Source: Reichenbachiella ulvae (GTDB taxonomy: Bacteria > Bacteroidota > Bacteroidia > Cytophagales > Cyclobacteriaceae). Taken from it: a stretch of 64,000 nt of DNA. Positions 34,964 through 44,744 of this stretch are shown here, one piece after another (the first letter of the stretch is position 1; each line of letters begins with the position of its first letter). The position numbers were made by a program, and so were the translations under genes. The stretch lies in the NCBI RefSeq assembly GCF_025833875.1, contig NZ_JAOYOD010000001.1, forward strand, positions 2,728,001 to 2,792,000, in the 5' to 3' direction. A model generated the notes under the pieces. It was not told where the DNA came from and did not search any database. It worked only from the letters and a program-made list of their open reading frames with translations.

Positions 34964-37900
34964 ATGCGCTTCAACCGTCTCCCTATATTCGTTTTGATCC
35001 TCGGTATTTTTTTCGGAGGTCTATACGCATTGCTGAATGTGAAAATTAATGAAAACCTCGACGAAACTCTACCCAATCAAAAAGGTTTTTCTACCCTTCA
35101 GTCCTGGATGGACAAACAAAAGAACCTGGTTGTTTTTTCATTGAAACTAGACCCTACTAATTCATTGGAAGAGGTAGAAACGAAAGCTGACTCTTTGAAA
35201 TCAATCCTTCAGAAGAGCCAATTGGTTGAATCAATTCAGTATAAAAATGACATAGATCCACAGCAGTTTTTCAACCTGATCTATGACAACCTCCCCATCT
35301 ACCTGGAGGAGAAGGACTATAATCAATTAGACAGCTTGCTAAAGCCTGAAACAATGGCCAGCAAGCTACAGGCCAACAAAAAAACGCTGCTCTCACCAGA
35401 GGGTATTGGCCAGAGAAAAAGACTCCTCGATGATCCACTTGGCTTTTCGAACCTCGCATTTAAGGGGTTCAGTAAAATGCAAATGACCGAAGAGATCATT
35501 CAAAATGGCGGGTATTTCTTATCAAAGGATCGCAGCAAATTGTTGATCAAAGCCCGAGTCAATTTCGATATTGCCAACAGTGAGGCCAATCGCATGGCTA
35601 CTGAAAAGATGGATCAGATTGTAAATGAATGGAACAACAATCTATCGAATGCTGAACTGGATTATTTTGGCACATTCCTGATCGCAGATGTCAATGCCCG
35701 GCAAATCCAAAAAGACGTACGTGTAACGGTATCCATTGCTGTCTCTGCCATTTTGCTTCTCTTGATTTATTACTATCGCAGATGGGTTATTTTGGCTTTT
35801 TTCCTCGTCCCAGGTTTGTTCGGGGTATTAACAGCTGCTTTACTTATTTATTTACTGCAGGGGCAGATTTCTGGATTGGCACTGGCTGCCAGCGCCATTG
35901 TTTTTGGGATAGTGGCTGACTACTCTTTCCACTTTTTTACCCATTTCAAGGAGAATGGGGATGCCATCAAAAGTAGAAACGAAATTATGTTTCCGCTCTT
36001 GATCAGCGGAGGAACAACCATTGTAGCTTTTCTATCCCTGTATTTTGCAGACTCTAAAACACTCAAGGATTTTGGCCTTTTCACCTCTTTCAGTTTAGCA
36101 GGCACCTTGTTTTTTATTTTGGCTGGATTGCCATATATCCTTCGAATTTTCGAAAAGAAAATCTCTTTTGCCTCGGACAATCTACTGGATAAATGGGTTG
36201 ATAAAATCAAGATTGGAAAAACCACTCCAGGCAAATGGACCATGCTGGGCTTTTTGGCACTTTCAGCATTGATGCTCTATTTCGGTATGGATGTACAGTT
36301 CGAAAACGATCTGCGTAAGATCAATTACTATCCCGAATCGCTGCAAGAAAGAGAGCAATCCATCCAAAATATAGATCCAGAAACAGAACAGCGCATTACT
36401 ATTTTAGCAAGAGCTACTAAAGACAAAAGCGCAGAACATGTAAATGAGCGATTGAATCGAAAACTCGATTCGCTACATGCGTCTGGAAAGATCAAAAACT
36501 TCTTTTCTGTTGCTCCTATTTTAATCTCAGCTGAAGAGCAGAAAAAACGAATTGAACGCTGGAATGATTACTGGAAGGGTAAACGAGACACTTTCCTTTC
36601 CAGCTTTGAGAAAGTAGCACTCGAGCAAAACTGGAAACCAGGTTATTTCAAAAACTTCTATCAGCTGATCGAAGAGAATGCCGATTCAGCTGACATTTAT
36701 TCATTCATTGATCAAAGTCAGAATCTCAGTGATCTGACGGTCAGATCAGACGAAGGAGTCAACATCCTCAGCACTTTAATTTGTCCTATTCAGGAGAGTA
36801 GCTCCATCAAGGATCAACTGGCACAAACTCCCGGCATAGTAGTGATAGATAATGCCAGCGTAGTGGCCCGAATTGTAGAAAGTGTCAAAGACGATTTCAA
36901 CTTCCTTCTGATTTATGCGAGCGCAGCGGTTTTCATCGCCTTCCTATTGATATATGGCAACCTGGAGTTGACTTTAATTTCATTCATCCCGATGATCCTT
37001 AGTTGGGTGTGGGTGCTGGGTACTGCGGCTTTGTTGGACATCAAATTCAACTTCATCAATATTATCCTTACTACTTTCATCTTCGGTTTAGGAGACGACT
37101 TTAGCATATTCGTGACTGATGGATTGCTTCATAGATACAAGTACCGCAAGGAGGTAATTGGACAATACAAAACAGGAATCATACTCTCCTCAATATCGAC
37201 TGTGATAGGCACAGGAGTACTGATCTTTGCTAAACATCCGGCTCTGCAGTCCATCGCGGTATTAAGTGTGATAGGGATCATTATCATTGTCCCGATTACC
37301 TTTTTCATACAGCCCGTGCTGTTCAGATTACTGATTATTAACAGGACAGAAAAAGGGAAACCTCCTTACTCTATCGGCAATATTCTCTTTAGTACTTGGG
37401 GTTATGGTATGTTCATACTAGGAAGTTTATTTAGTGTATTTCTCAACTACCTGCTTAGAATCAGCCCCCTTTCTACTCAAAGAAAAAAGCATTTGACCCA
37501 TCGCGTGCTGCAGGTCGTATCAGGCTTCCAATTAGATATTCTTTGGAAAACCAAAAAGCGATATGTGGGAATGGAAAATCTTGATTTTTCCTCTCCCTCA
37601 ATCATCATTGCTAATCATAGCTCATTTTTTGACATCTTGGCACTTGTCAGACTTCACCCTAAGCTCGTACTGGTAGTCAACGAGTGGGTTTACAAATCGC
37701 CGCTTTTTGGGCCTGCCATCCGATATGCAGATTACATCCCCTCTTTCAAAAACATGGAGGAAGAAATTCCTAAAATGAAGGAACTGGTGGAGAAGGGATA
37801 CAGCATCGCAATCTACCCGGAAGGAAAGCGATCCGTAGACGGGAAGCTCACAAGATTTCATAAAGGAGCCTTTTATCTGGCCGAAGAATTAAAACTAGAC

Positions 37901-38773
37901 ATAACACCTATCATCCTTTACGGTCATGGATATGTAATGCCCAAGCATGAGTACTACTTCAAAAGTGCCCCATGCGACACGGTCGTCTTGCCTCGAATCA
38001 AATATGGTGATTTGACATTTGGTGAAGGCTACAGACAGAGAACCAAAAAGATTTCTGCTTACTTCAAGTCCGAATTCAACAAATACAAGGAAAGTGAATT
38101 TTGTATGCAGCATGCTTATGCAGCGCTGATCTATAGCTTCTATTATAAGAGTCCAATTCTGCCCTGGTACTTTAGAGTGAAATGGAAGTTTGAGAAGAAA
38201 AACTACGAAAACTACCACCAACTCATAGGCACGGGATCAAAAAAAATCTATGATCTCGGCTGTGGCTATGGCTACCTGAGCTATTTCCTCTGGTTGAGAA
38301 ATGAAGATAGAGAAATCATCGGACTCGACTATGACGAAGAAAAAGTCGCATTGGCAGCCAACAGTTATTTGAAAAACGATCAAATCAACTTCATCAGCGG
38401 CAAAGCAGAAGAATTGGAAATCAAAGATGCAGACGCCATAGTTTTGGCAGATGTGCTTCACTATTTAAATCCAGAAAAGCAACTCCAGTTATTGAGCAAT
38501 TGTCATCAGGGATTGAAAGAGAATGGACTCATTTTGATCAGAGACGGAGTATTAGATCAAGAAGACAAACATGAATGGACCAAAAAATCAGAAAAGTGGT
38601 CTACTCAGCTCATCAAGTTCAACAAAACTGATGGGGATCTGCACTTCATCAGTCAGGAGACGATCGAGACGTGGGCGAAGGACTATGGCTATGAATTGAG
38701 TATCGACCCTCAATCAGACAAGTCTTCTAATATGCTTTTCATTCTCAATAAAACCGCATTAGAGCGAGATTAA
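34964..38773 (+). CDS. MMPL/RND exporter fused to PlsC-like acyltransferase and SAM methyltransferase
   Basis: A 1269-residue, three-part protein. Residues 1-800: an RND/MMPL-type transporter with TM1 (7-24), two large periplasmic loops, and two membrane bundles (about 255-395 and 645-790; GDDFSIFVTDG in the second). Residues 870-1060: a glycerolipid acyltransferase domain with NHSSFFD (His885) and YPEGKRS. Residues 1075-1265: a class I methyltransferase with DLGCGYG (Asp1097) and LADVLHYLNPEKQ. The exporter probably moves the acyl pigment or its lipid out of the inner membrane; the fused enzymes could make and modify the cargo. No frameshift is needed to read through. Confidence 0.9.
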   Translation: MRFNRLPIFVLILGIFFGGLYALLNVKINENLDETLPNQKGFSTLQSWMDKQKNLVVFSLKLDPTNSLEEVETKADSLKSILQKSQLVESIQYKNDIDPQQFFNLIYDNLPIYLEEKDYNQLDSLLKPETMASKLQANKKTLLSPEGIGQRKRLLDDPLGFSNLAFKGFSKMQMTEEIIQNGGYFLSKDRSKLLIKARVNFDIANSEANRMATEKMDQIVNEWNNNLSNAELDYFGTFLIADVNARQIQKDVRVTVSIAVSAILLLLIYYYRRWVILAFFLVPGLFGVLTAALLIYLLQGQISGLALAASAIVFGIVADYSFHFFTHFKENGDAIKSRNEIMFPLLISGGTTIVAFLSLYFADSKTLKDFGLFTSFSLAGTLFFILAGLPYILRIFEKKISFASDNLLDKWVDKIKIGKTTPGKWTMLGFLALSALMLYFGMDVQFENDLRKINYYPESLQEREQSIQNIDPETEQRITILARATKDKSAEHVNERLNRKLDSLHASGKIKNFFSVAPILISAEEQKKRIERWNDYWKGKRDTFLSSFEKVALEQNWKPGYFKNFYQLIEENADSADIYSFIDQSQNLSDLTVRSDEGVNILSTLICPIQESSSIKDQLAQTPGIVVIDNASVVARIVESVKDDFNFLLIYASAAVFIAFLLIYGNLELTLISFIPMILSWVWVLGTAALLDIKFNFINIILTTFIFGLGDDFSIFVTDGLLHRYKYRKEVIGQYKTGIILSSISTVIGTGVLIFAKHPALQSIAVLSVIGIIIIVPITFFIQPVLFRLLIINRTEKGKPPYSIGNILFSTWGYGMFILGSLFSVFLNYLLRISPLSTQRKKHLTHRVLQVVSGFQLDILWKTKKRYVGMENLDFSSPSIIIANHSSFFDILALVRLHPKLVLVVNEWVYKSPLFGPAIRYADYIPSFKNMEEEIPKMKELVEKGYSIAIYPEGKRSVDGKLTRFHKGAFYLAEELKLDITPIILYGHGYVMPKHEYYFKSAPCDTVVLPRIKYGDLTFGEGYRQRTKKISAYFKSEFNKYKESEFCMQHAYAALIYSFYYKSPILPWYFRVKWKFEKKNYENYHQLIGTGSKKIYDLGCGYGYLSYFLWLRNEDREIIGLDYDEEKVALAANSYLKNDQINFISGKAEELEIKDADAIVLADVLHYLNPEKQLQLLSNCHQGLKENGLILIRDGVLDQEDKHEWTKKSEKWSTQLIKFNKTDGDLHFISQETIETWAKDYGYELSIDPQSDKSSNMLFILNKTALERD

Positions 38774-38824
38774 AACCAGATTAAAATTGTCGGGTTGGTC
38801 AAAAAGCCATTACTTTTAACATCA

Positions 38825-38866
38825 ATAGTATTACTATCATTGAGAAATCGGTTGTAGTATTGCTAT
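38825..38866 (+). promoter_or_regulatory. candidate TetR operator pair
   Basis: Two copies of the 13-bp element RTAGTATTRCTAT sit at 38825-38837 (a perfect palindrome, ATAGTA-T-TACTAT) and 38854-38866 (11 of 13 identical), 29 bp apart centre to centre, and the second touches the GTG start of the tetR-type gene. This is the expected layout for autorepression. No experimental support. Confidence 0.55.
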
Positions 38867-39577
38867 GTGTTAGATATCTCACTAGTCATAGAGGAAAAGT
38901 ACTTCAACAAAGATCCACAATCAACAGATCTAGGAAGGAGTATTATATCTGCCAGCATCGAGCTGATGGACGAGTTGGGGTTCGAACATTTTACTTTTAA
39001 GAAATTAGCGACCAAAATTCAGTCGACGGAAGCCTCGGTGTATCGCTACTTCGACAACAAACTGAAACTGCTACTCTATCTCACCAATTGGTATTGGGCA
39101 TGGCTGGAGTATCAGATTGATTACAACACACATCACTTGTCCAATCCTGATGAAAAATTGAAAATCATCATAAAAATCATCAGTCAATCACAGTCAGCAA
39201 TAGAGCAAGTGAATCTGCCAGGTGCAGAAACCTCAGTCCTACGAAGAATCGTGATGAGTGAGTCCGACAAGACTTATCTCAACAAACAAGTAGACCAGAA
39301 CAATCATCAAGGGTTATTCAGAGGGTTCAAAAAGCTATGTAACAAAATCGCTACGGTGATTTCTGAATTGGACCCAGATTACAAATATCCACATGCATTG
39401 GGCAGTAGCATTTTGGAAGCCTCTCATCAACAGGCTTTTTTTGCACAGCACTTACCATCTATTACAGATGTGTCCATGGACAAAAAAGAAGGTCTTAACA
39501 CCCAGGTTTGTGATTTCATAGAAGACTTGGCATTTAAAGTACTCAGCAGCAAAACCAATCCAACGGAGAAAGCATAA
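38867..39577 (+). CDS. TetR-type transcriptional regulator
   Basis: 236 residues with an N-terminal helix-turn-helix (about 22-70: IISASIELMDELGFEHFTFKKLATKIQSTEASVYRYFDNKLKLLLYL, displayed in two parts here as the classic TetR motif ending YRYF-x-x-K) and an all-helical ligand domain. The start is a GTG at 38867. It lies 5 bp before the ABC exporter gene, and the repeats at 38825-38866 are a likely operator, so it probably controls the tetR-ABC-HlyD-TolC operon. The ligand is unknown; a pigment intermediate or toxic phenolic acid is plausible. Confidence 0.87.
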   Translation: MLDISLVIEEKYFNKDPQSTDLGRSIISASIELMDELGFEHFTFKKLATKIQSTEASVYRYFDNKLKLLLYLTNWYWAWLEYQIDYNTHHLSNPDEKLKIIIKIISQSQSAIEQVNLPGAETSVLRRIVMSESDKTYLNKQVDQNNHQGLFRGFKKLCNKIATVISELDPDYKYPHALGSSILEASHQQAFFAQHLPSITDVSMDKKEGLNTQVCDFIEDLAFKVLSSKTNPTEKA

Positions 39578-39582
39578 GAAAA

Positions 39583-41304
39583 ATGAACGGAAACAAATCC
39601 ATATACGAAGGCAAACTCACCCCATTCAAGCGGCTTTTCAATATGCTTACGCTAGACAAGAGTGAGATATTTATCATCTATGCCTATGCCATTTTCAATG
39701 GACTCATCAACCTGACCCTGCCATTAGGTGTTCAGGCAATCATCGGTTTTGTGATAAGTGCAGAATACTCTGCGTCATTAGGTATTTTGATATTTATAGT
39801 AGTGGTCGGGGTAGCTGCTGCCGGTATTATTCAAATTTTGCAATTGTCATTAACGGAACTTTTGCAACGAAGAATATTCACTCGCTCCTCCTTCGAGTTT
39901 GCTTATCGAATCCCACGATTCAAAATGGAATCCATTTCCAGTTTTTATGCGCCGGAGTTGATGAACCGCTTCTTTGATACTTTAAATATTCAAAAAGGGC
40001 TATCTAAAATCCTGATCGATGTATCCAGTTCTACACTGCAGATCGTATTTGGGATGCTGCTACTTTCGCTATACCACCCCTTCTTCGTATTTTTTGGTAT
40101 CGTTCTACTGGGTCTCATTACCATTATCTTTATAGTGACAGGACCAAAAGGGCTAAAAACCAGTATTCTCGAATCGAAATACAAATATCAGGTAGCACAC
40201 TGGCTAGAAGAACTGGCTCGTGTGATGGGCACCTTCAAACTTGCAGGAAAAACCGACCTTCCTATTAGGAAAATGAATGAATATGTAGGCAACTACCTGA
40301 AATTCAGAAAGCAACACTTCAACATCCTCATCCTTCAGTTTTCAAACATCGTAGGATTCAAAACCGTGATTACGGCAGGTCTATTGATTTTGGGTAGTGC
40401 TCTGGTCATCAACCAGGAGATCAACCTGGGGCAGTTTGTAGCATCTGAGATCATCATTCTTTTGGTTTTAAGTTCAGTTGAAAAACTCATCCTAAGCATG
40501 GAAACAGTGTACGATGTACTGACAGGAATCGAAAAGTTAGGTCAGGTAACAGATATCGAAATGGAAAGTGACGAAGGGTTGGATTTGGAAGCCATCACCA
40601 AAGGAAAGAAAATATCGGTGGAACTGTCAGATCTCAGTTTCACATATCCATCAGATACCAAACCCGCCATCCAAAACCTGAACCTGAAGGTCGAAGGTGG
40701 AGAAAAAGTGGCCATCACTGGGATAAACGAATCTGGTAAGTCTACACTAATCGCTCTGATTTCAGGACTTTACAGTCACTATCAGGGCTCTATATTATTC
40801 AATGGAGTACCACTCAACAATATTAGCATCATGAGCTTCCGATCTGTAATCGGAGACAATCTAGGCATGCAGGATTTGTTCTTTGGTACGCTGGAAGAAA
40901 ACATCACTGTAGGAAAAGAGGAGATAGAAATAGAAGACATTCTTTGGGCCATCGAAAAGGTAGGACTAAATAACTATTTCAAAGGCTTATCCAAAGGCCT
41001 CAACACCATGATACAACCAGAAGGGCAAGGACTCTCTTCGAGTATAAGACAAAAAATCATTTTGGCCCGAACCATAGCCGAACGACCAAAAATCATTGTG
41101 ATGGATAAAACATTACAGGGACTAGAGTTCGAAGACCGCAAGCAGATCAGTCAGATTTTAACCTCACCGGATCAGCCCTGGACTTTGCTAGCCGTGACCA
41201 GCGACCCACTCATGATGGATGGCTGTGACAAAATCGTAACCCTGGAAAAAGGAACAGTAGTGGATATCAAAACTCAAAAACCTTCAAACCAAAAAAGGAG
41301 ATAG
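39583..41304 (+). CDS. ABC exporter half-transporter with degenerate ATPase motifs
   Basis: 573 residues: a six-helix membrane domain (about 25-310) and a nucleotide-binding domain (345-565). Walker A is intact (GINESGKST, 380-388), but the signature motif reads LSSSI (484-488) instead of LSGGQ, Walker B is followed by Lys509 where the catalytic Glu is expected (IIVMDKTLQG), and the switch His is replaced by Ser540 (AVTSDP). It lies in an operon with a HlyD adaptor and TolC-type channel, like type I secretion. Whether it still hydrolyses ATP is doubtful. No N-terminal C39 peptidase domain. Confidence 0.87.
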   Translation: MNGNKSIYEGKLTPFKRLFNMLTLDKSEIFIIYAYAIFNGLINLTLPLGVQAIIGFVISAEYSASLGILIFIVVVGVAAAGIIQILQLSLTELLQRRIFTRSSFEFAYRIPRFKMESISSFYAPELMNRFFDTLNIQKGLSKILIDVSSSTLQIVFGMLLLSLYHPFFVFFGIVLLGLITIIFIVTGPKGLKTSILESKYKYQVAHWLEELARVMGTFKLAGKTDLPIRKMNEYVGNYLKFRKQHFNILILQFSNIVGFKTVITAGLLILGSALVINQEINLGQFVASEIIILLVLSSVEKLILSMETVYDVLTGIEKLGQVTDIEMESDEGLDLEAITKGKKISVELSDLSFTYPSDTKPAIQNLNLKVEGGEKVAITGINESGKSTLIALISGLYSHYQGSILFNGVPLNNISIMSFRSVIGDNLGMQDLFFGTLEENITVGKEEIEIEDILWAIEKVGLNNYFKGLSKGLNTMIQPEGQGLSSSIRQKIILARTIAERPKIIVMDKTLQGLEFEDRKQISQILTSPDQPWTLLAVTSDPLMMDGCDKIVTLEKGTVVDIKTQKPSNQKRR

Positions 41305-41305
41305 T

Positions 41306-42667
41306 ATGCTTAATATTTCGCACAATTCGATCGACAGAGAAGAAATACTAAAGGATCAATCCTCCTATCAGGATGTGATGAAATCCAAGGCATCCAAATC
41401 TTTGGTTCGCCTACTCACCGCATTGTTTCTAATAGGATTCATCCTGTTATTCTTTCCATGGACTCAAAATATCAGAGCCAGAGGCACACTCACTACCTTG
41501 CGACCTGAAAATCGAGAGCAGGAGATTCATTCAGTGATCTCAGGACGAGTGGAAAAATGGTATGTCCGAGAAGGTCAATTTGTAAGCAAAGGAGATACGA
41601 TCATATTTATATCTGAGATGAAATCTGAGTACCTGGATCCTGACTTGATTCAGAAATCTCAAAATCAAGCTGATGCCAAAGGAGCCTCAGTCAAATCTTA
41701 TGATGACAAAGCAGACGCACTGAGAAGACAAATTACCGCACTTCAAAACAATAGAAAATTAAAACTAAAGCAGGCCAAAAACTACCTGAATCAAAACAGG
41801 TTGAAGGTCAATTCTGATAGTATAGAATATCAAACTGCATTGGTCAATCTGGATATCGCTCAGAAGCAATTTGCCCGTCAAGAGAAATTGTACGAGCAAG
41901 GACTGAAGTCTTTGACCGAACTGGAAGCCAGAAAACAAAAGCTTCAAGAGGCTGTAAACAAGAGCAACTATTACCAAAACAAATGGTTTACCAGTCAGAA
42001 TCAGTTGATCAATGCGGAACTGAACATCAATACGATCGAAGGAGAATTTCAGGAAAAAATCGCCAAGGCTCAATCTGATTTACAATCTGCCATTTCCAAA
42101 TCACTAGAAGCCGTAAGTGACTTCAACAAACTTTCGATCCAACAATCCAACTATTCCAGAAGATCGGGATTTTACCACATCACAGCTCCTCAAGATGGCT
42201 ATGTGACCAAAGCAATCACAACAGGTATCGGCGAAACGGTAAAAGAAGGGGATGCCATCTTTAGTTTCATCCCTGCTAACTATGACCTGGCCGTGCAGTT
42301 ATATATCCGACCGATAGATCTTCCATTGATCCATGAAGGTCGCAAGGTTCAAATCCAGTTCGATGGATGGCCAGCTTTAGTATTTAGCGGATGGCCAAAC
42401 CTTTCCTTTGGTACTTACAGAGGAACGGTAGTCGCTTATGACAAGGCTGCTTCAGCCAATGGAGAATTCAGAGTACTGGTAGCACCAGACCCTGAATCAC
42501 CAGAATGGCCAAAACTTCTACGCATTGGTTCTGGCGCTTATGGTATCGCCTTGTTGAAAAACGTACCTATCTGGTATGAACTCTGGCGAAATCTAAATGG
42601 CTTCCCTCCAGATTTTTATACCAACGAAGATTTGAAAAAAATGAAAGCAAAAGGTCAAGTAAAATGA
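41306..42667 (+). CDS. HlyD-family periplasmic adaptor
   Basis: 453 residues with a single N-terminal membrane helix (about 34-52), a biotinyl-lipoyl-like half (REQEIHSVISGRVEKWYVREGQFVSKGDTI), a long alpha-helical hairpin with high Gln/Lys/Asn content (about 105-280), the second lipoyl half (FYHITAPQDGYVTKAITTGIGETVKEGDAIF), and a beta-barrel domain. It links the ABC half-transporter to the TolC-type channel. The start is one base after the ABC stop and the stop overlaps the TolC-type start. Confidence 0.9.
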   Translation: MLNISHNSIDREEILKDQSSYQDVMKSKASKSLVRLLTALFLIGFILLFFPWTQNIRARGTLTTLRPENREQEIHSVISGRVEKWYVREGQFVSKGDTIIFISEMKSEYLDPDLIQKSQNQADAKGASVKSYDDKADALRRQITALQNNRKLKLKQAKNYLNQNRLKVNSDSIEYQTALVNLDIAQKQFARQEKLYEQGLKSLTELEARKQKLQEAVNKSNYYQNKWFTSQNQLINAELNINTIEGEFQEKIAKAQSDLQSAISKSLEAVSDFNKLSIQQSNYSRRSGFYHITAPQDGYVTKAITTGIGETVKEGDAIFSFIPANYDLAVQLYIRPIDLPLIHEGRKVQIQFDGWPALVFSGWPNLSFGTYRGTVVAYDKAASANGEFRVLVAPDPESPEWPKLLRIGSGAYGIALLKNVPIWYELWRNLNGFPPDFYTNEDLKKMKAKGQVK

Positions 42668-44073
42668 TGAGAGTCAGCAAATATATTGTCATCATCGCTC
42701 TGTCATTCTACTCCTTTGGCTCAAGGGCTCAGGATGATGGAAACACTCTTACCCTGGAGGAGTTTTACCAACTGGTGGGCGACTTCCACCCGGTCGCTCA
42801 ACAGGCGATACTGTTGCAAGCCCGGGGCGAGTTAGCTGTGAAACAGGCCAGAGGACAATTCGATCCAAAGCTAAAATCCCAATTCAACAACAAAGAATAT
42901 GGTGGAAAGGACTATTACAGTCTATGGAATAGCTACTTGGAAATGCCTACGCTTCTCAATGTAGACCTAAAGGCGGGCTATGAAAGAAACAATGGAACTT
43001 ATCTCAACCCAGAACACAACGTACCCACAGACGGCCTTTACTACGCAGGGATTTCTGTTCCTTTAGGTCAGGGATTGATTCACAACCCAAGGAAAATCAA
43101 CCTTCAAAAAAGCCGTTTTGAAGAACAACAGTTTATCAATGAGTCTGTTTTGGTCATGAACAACCTACTCTTTGACGCTAACTATGCCTACTGGTGGTGG
43201 TTCGAATACTTCCAAAAGTACTCGGTGATCGAGAATAGTCTGACACTGATGCTCGAACGCTATGATGGAATCAAACAGTCTGTAGCCAATGGAGAGAGTG
43301 CTGCCATTGACTCTGTCGAAACACTGATTCAAGTTCAGAAATGGAGAAATTCTTACAGAGACACTGAGCTTTCGCTACAAAACAGCTCTTTGTACATGTC
43401 TAACTACATATGGTCCGACAGTCTGGATATAGCTTATTTCCATCCGTCCACGACCGCTCCTCTTACCACACCTGATTATGTAGAGATCGAGGACCAAATT
43501 CTGGCTGCTCATCCAGAACTCAAAAAACTATCCATCAAAAACGAAATGCTGGAACTGGACAGAAAGTTGAGCGTTGAGCAGATCAAACCTGTATTGGATG
43601 TCAACTACAACTTTTTGCTCTATCAGCAAGATGATGAATACAACAACTATTTTAACAACAACTATAAAGTAGGTGTCGAATTTGAGTTCCCGCTACTTAT
43701 CCGTAAGGAAAGAGCCAAACTGCAAGCGACCAAGTTGAAAATTCAGGAAAATGAATATAAGATCGACGAAAAGACACGTCAAACCCTAAATAAGGTAAGG
43801 CAATCTTACAACAAGGTATTAACGCTGCGTCAGATGATCGATCAGCAAGAACAAATTCTGGCCAACTACCAGAGACTCTTGAGAGCCGAGCAAACCAAAT
43901 TTGAAAATGGAGAAAGTTCAGTATTCCTGCTCAATAGCCGCGAAAACAAAAAGCTTGAAAGTGAACTCAAGCTTATTGAATTGCGTGCTAAATATGGTCA
44001 GTCGATTGGTGAATTGAAATGGGCCGCAGGTGTGCTACACCAGGAAGTATCAGTGGTGTCGTCAGAGGAATAA
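42664..44073 (+). CDS. TolC-like outer-membrane efflux protein
   Basis: 469 residues with a signal peptide (cleavage after SRA), two tandem OEP halves (LTLEEFYQLVGDFHPVAQQAILLQARGELAVKQARGQFDPKL and a second DEKTRQTLNKVRQSYNKVLTLRQ half) and the coiled-coil repeats that form the periplasmic tunnel. It completes the tripartite exporter with the ABC and HlyD genes. ATG at 42664 overlaps the HlyD stop, showing tight coupling. Confidence 0.9.
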   Translation: MMRVSKYIVIIALSFYSFGSRAQDDGNTLTLEEFYQLVGDFHPVAQQAILLQARGELAVKQARGQFDPKLKSQFNNKEYGGKDYYSLWNSYLEMPTLLNVDLKAGYERNNGTYLNPEHNVPTDGLYYAGISVPLGQGLIHNPRKINLQKSRFEEQQFINESVLVMNNLLFDANYAYWWWFEYFQKYSVIENSLTLMLERYDGIKQSVANGESAAIDSVETLIQVQKWRNSYRDTELSLQNSSLYMSNYIWSDSLDIAYFHPSTTAPLTTPDYVEIEDQILAAHPELKKLSIKNEMLELDRKLSVEQIKPVLDVNYNFLLYQQDDEYNNYFNNNYKVGVEFEFPLLIRKERAKLQATKLKIQENEYKIDEKTRQTLNKVRQSYNKVLTLRQMIDQQEQILANYQRLLRAEQTKFENGESSVFLLNSRENKKLESELKLIELRAKYGQSIGELKWAAGVLHQEVSVVSSEE

Positions 44074-44075
44074 TC

Positions 44076-44447
44076 TCAGTCCATTTCTACCAGATACTCC
44101 CCCGGCACCTTGCCGCTGAATTTGAGGATAAGGTCGTGTTCTTCAGGAACGATTCCATCATAGGCCTCAGCGACTCTACGCATCAGGTCCAAAAAGAAGG
44201 GCATGTGTTCATCCCTACTTAAAGTTTGGAATATTCTCACATTTTTAAAGAAGACAATCTGTGGATCCATATCCAATTCCATGGCAGAGTCAAAAGACAA
44301 TTTTATCTCTTTGGCCCATTCGTCTTCCTGAACTATTCTTTCTAATTCGTCGAGCTCTTCTTGTTGGACTTCTCCATCCGCCATTGCCAGAGCGTAGAGT
44401 ATTTTGCCAAATACGTTAAGGGTAATTTCATCGGGTTTAGTGGTCAT
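44076..44447 (-). CDS. TerB-like helical protein
   Basis: 123 residues, all-helical. KILYALAMADGEVQQEELDELERIV near the N-terminus is the TerB/DjlA-like motif (A-x-A-D-G-x-x-x-x-x-E), whose acidic residues bind metal in characterised members. No signal peptide. It is convergent with the TolC-type gene, with stop codons only 2 bp apart. The role is unknown and unlikely to be tied to the pigment locus. Confidence 0.72.
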   Translation of the reverse strand: MTTKPDEITLNVFGKILYALAMADGEVQQEELDELERIVQEDEWAKEIKLSFDSAMELDMDPQIVFFKNVRIFQTLSRDEHMPFFLDLMRRVAEAYDGIVPEEHDLILKFSGKVPGEYLVEMD

Positions 44448-44684
44448 CTTTCTATGTGTTCATGCGTTTAATAATCTCCATAAAGGAGTGAGGGTATCTA
44501 ATCAGCCTGGAGCTGACAATCACATTTTACTATCCTGCTGAAGGGAAAAAATGTACGTAGCTAAAAATTCCAAAGTAGGGATTTACCTTTAGAGGAATTT
44601 AGCGAAAATTTTTGTCTTGAGCAATTTATTACACATGTATAAATGATATAATCATATGACAATAATCATAGCATCTGATGAAAC

Positions 44685-44726
44685 AAAAAAAGCCTTGACA
44701 AACACACGTCTGTCAAGGCTTTTTTA
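44685..44726. terminator. strong bidirectional terminator
   Basis: A perfect 10-bp stem (44691-44700 with 44711-44720), 10-nt loop, A-run on the left and T-run on the right, so it can stop transcripts in both directions. It lies 18 bp past the end of the oxidoreductase gene (45980 to 44745). Confidence 0.92.
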
Positions 44727-44744
44727 CTGATTTTTCTTTACCCT

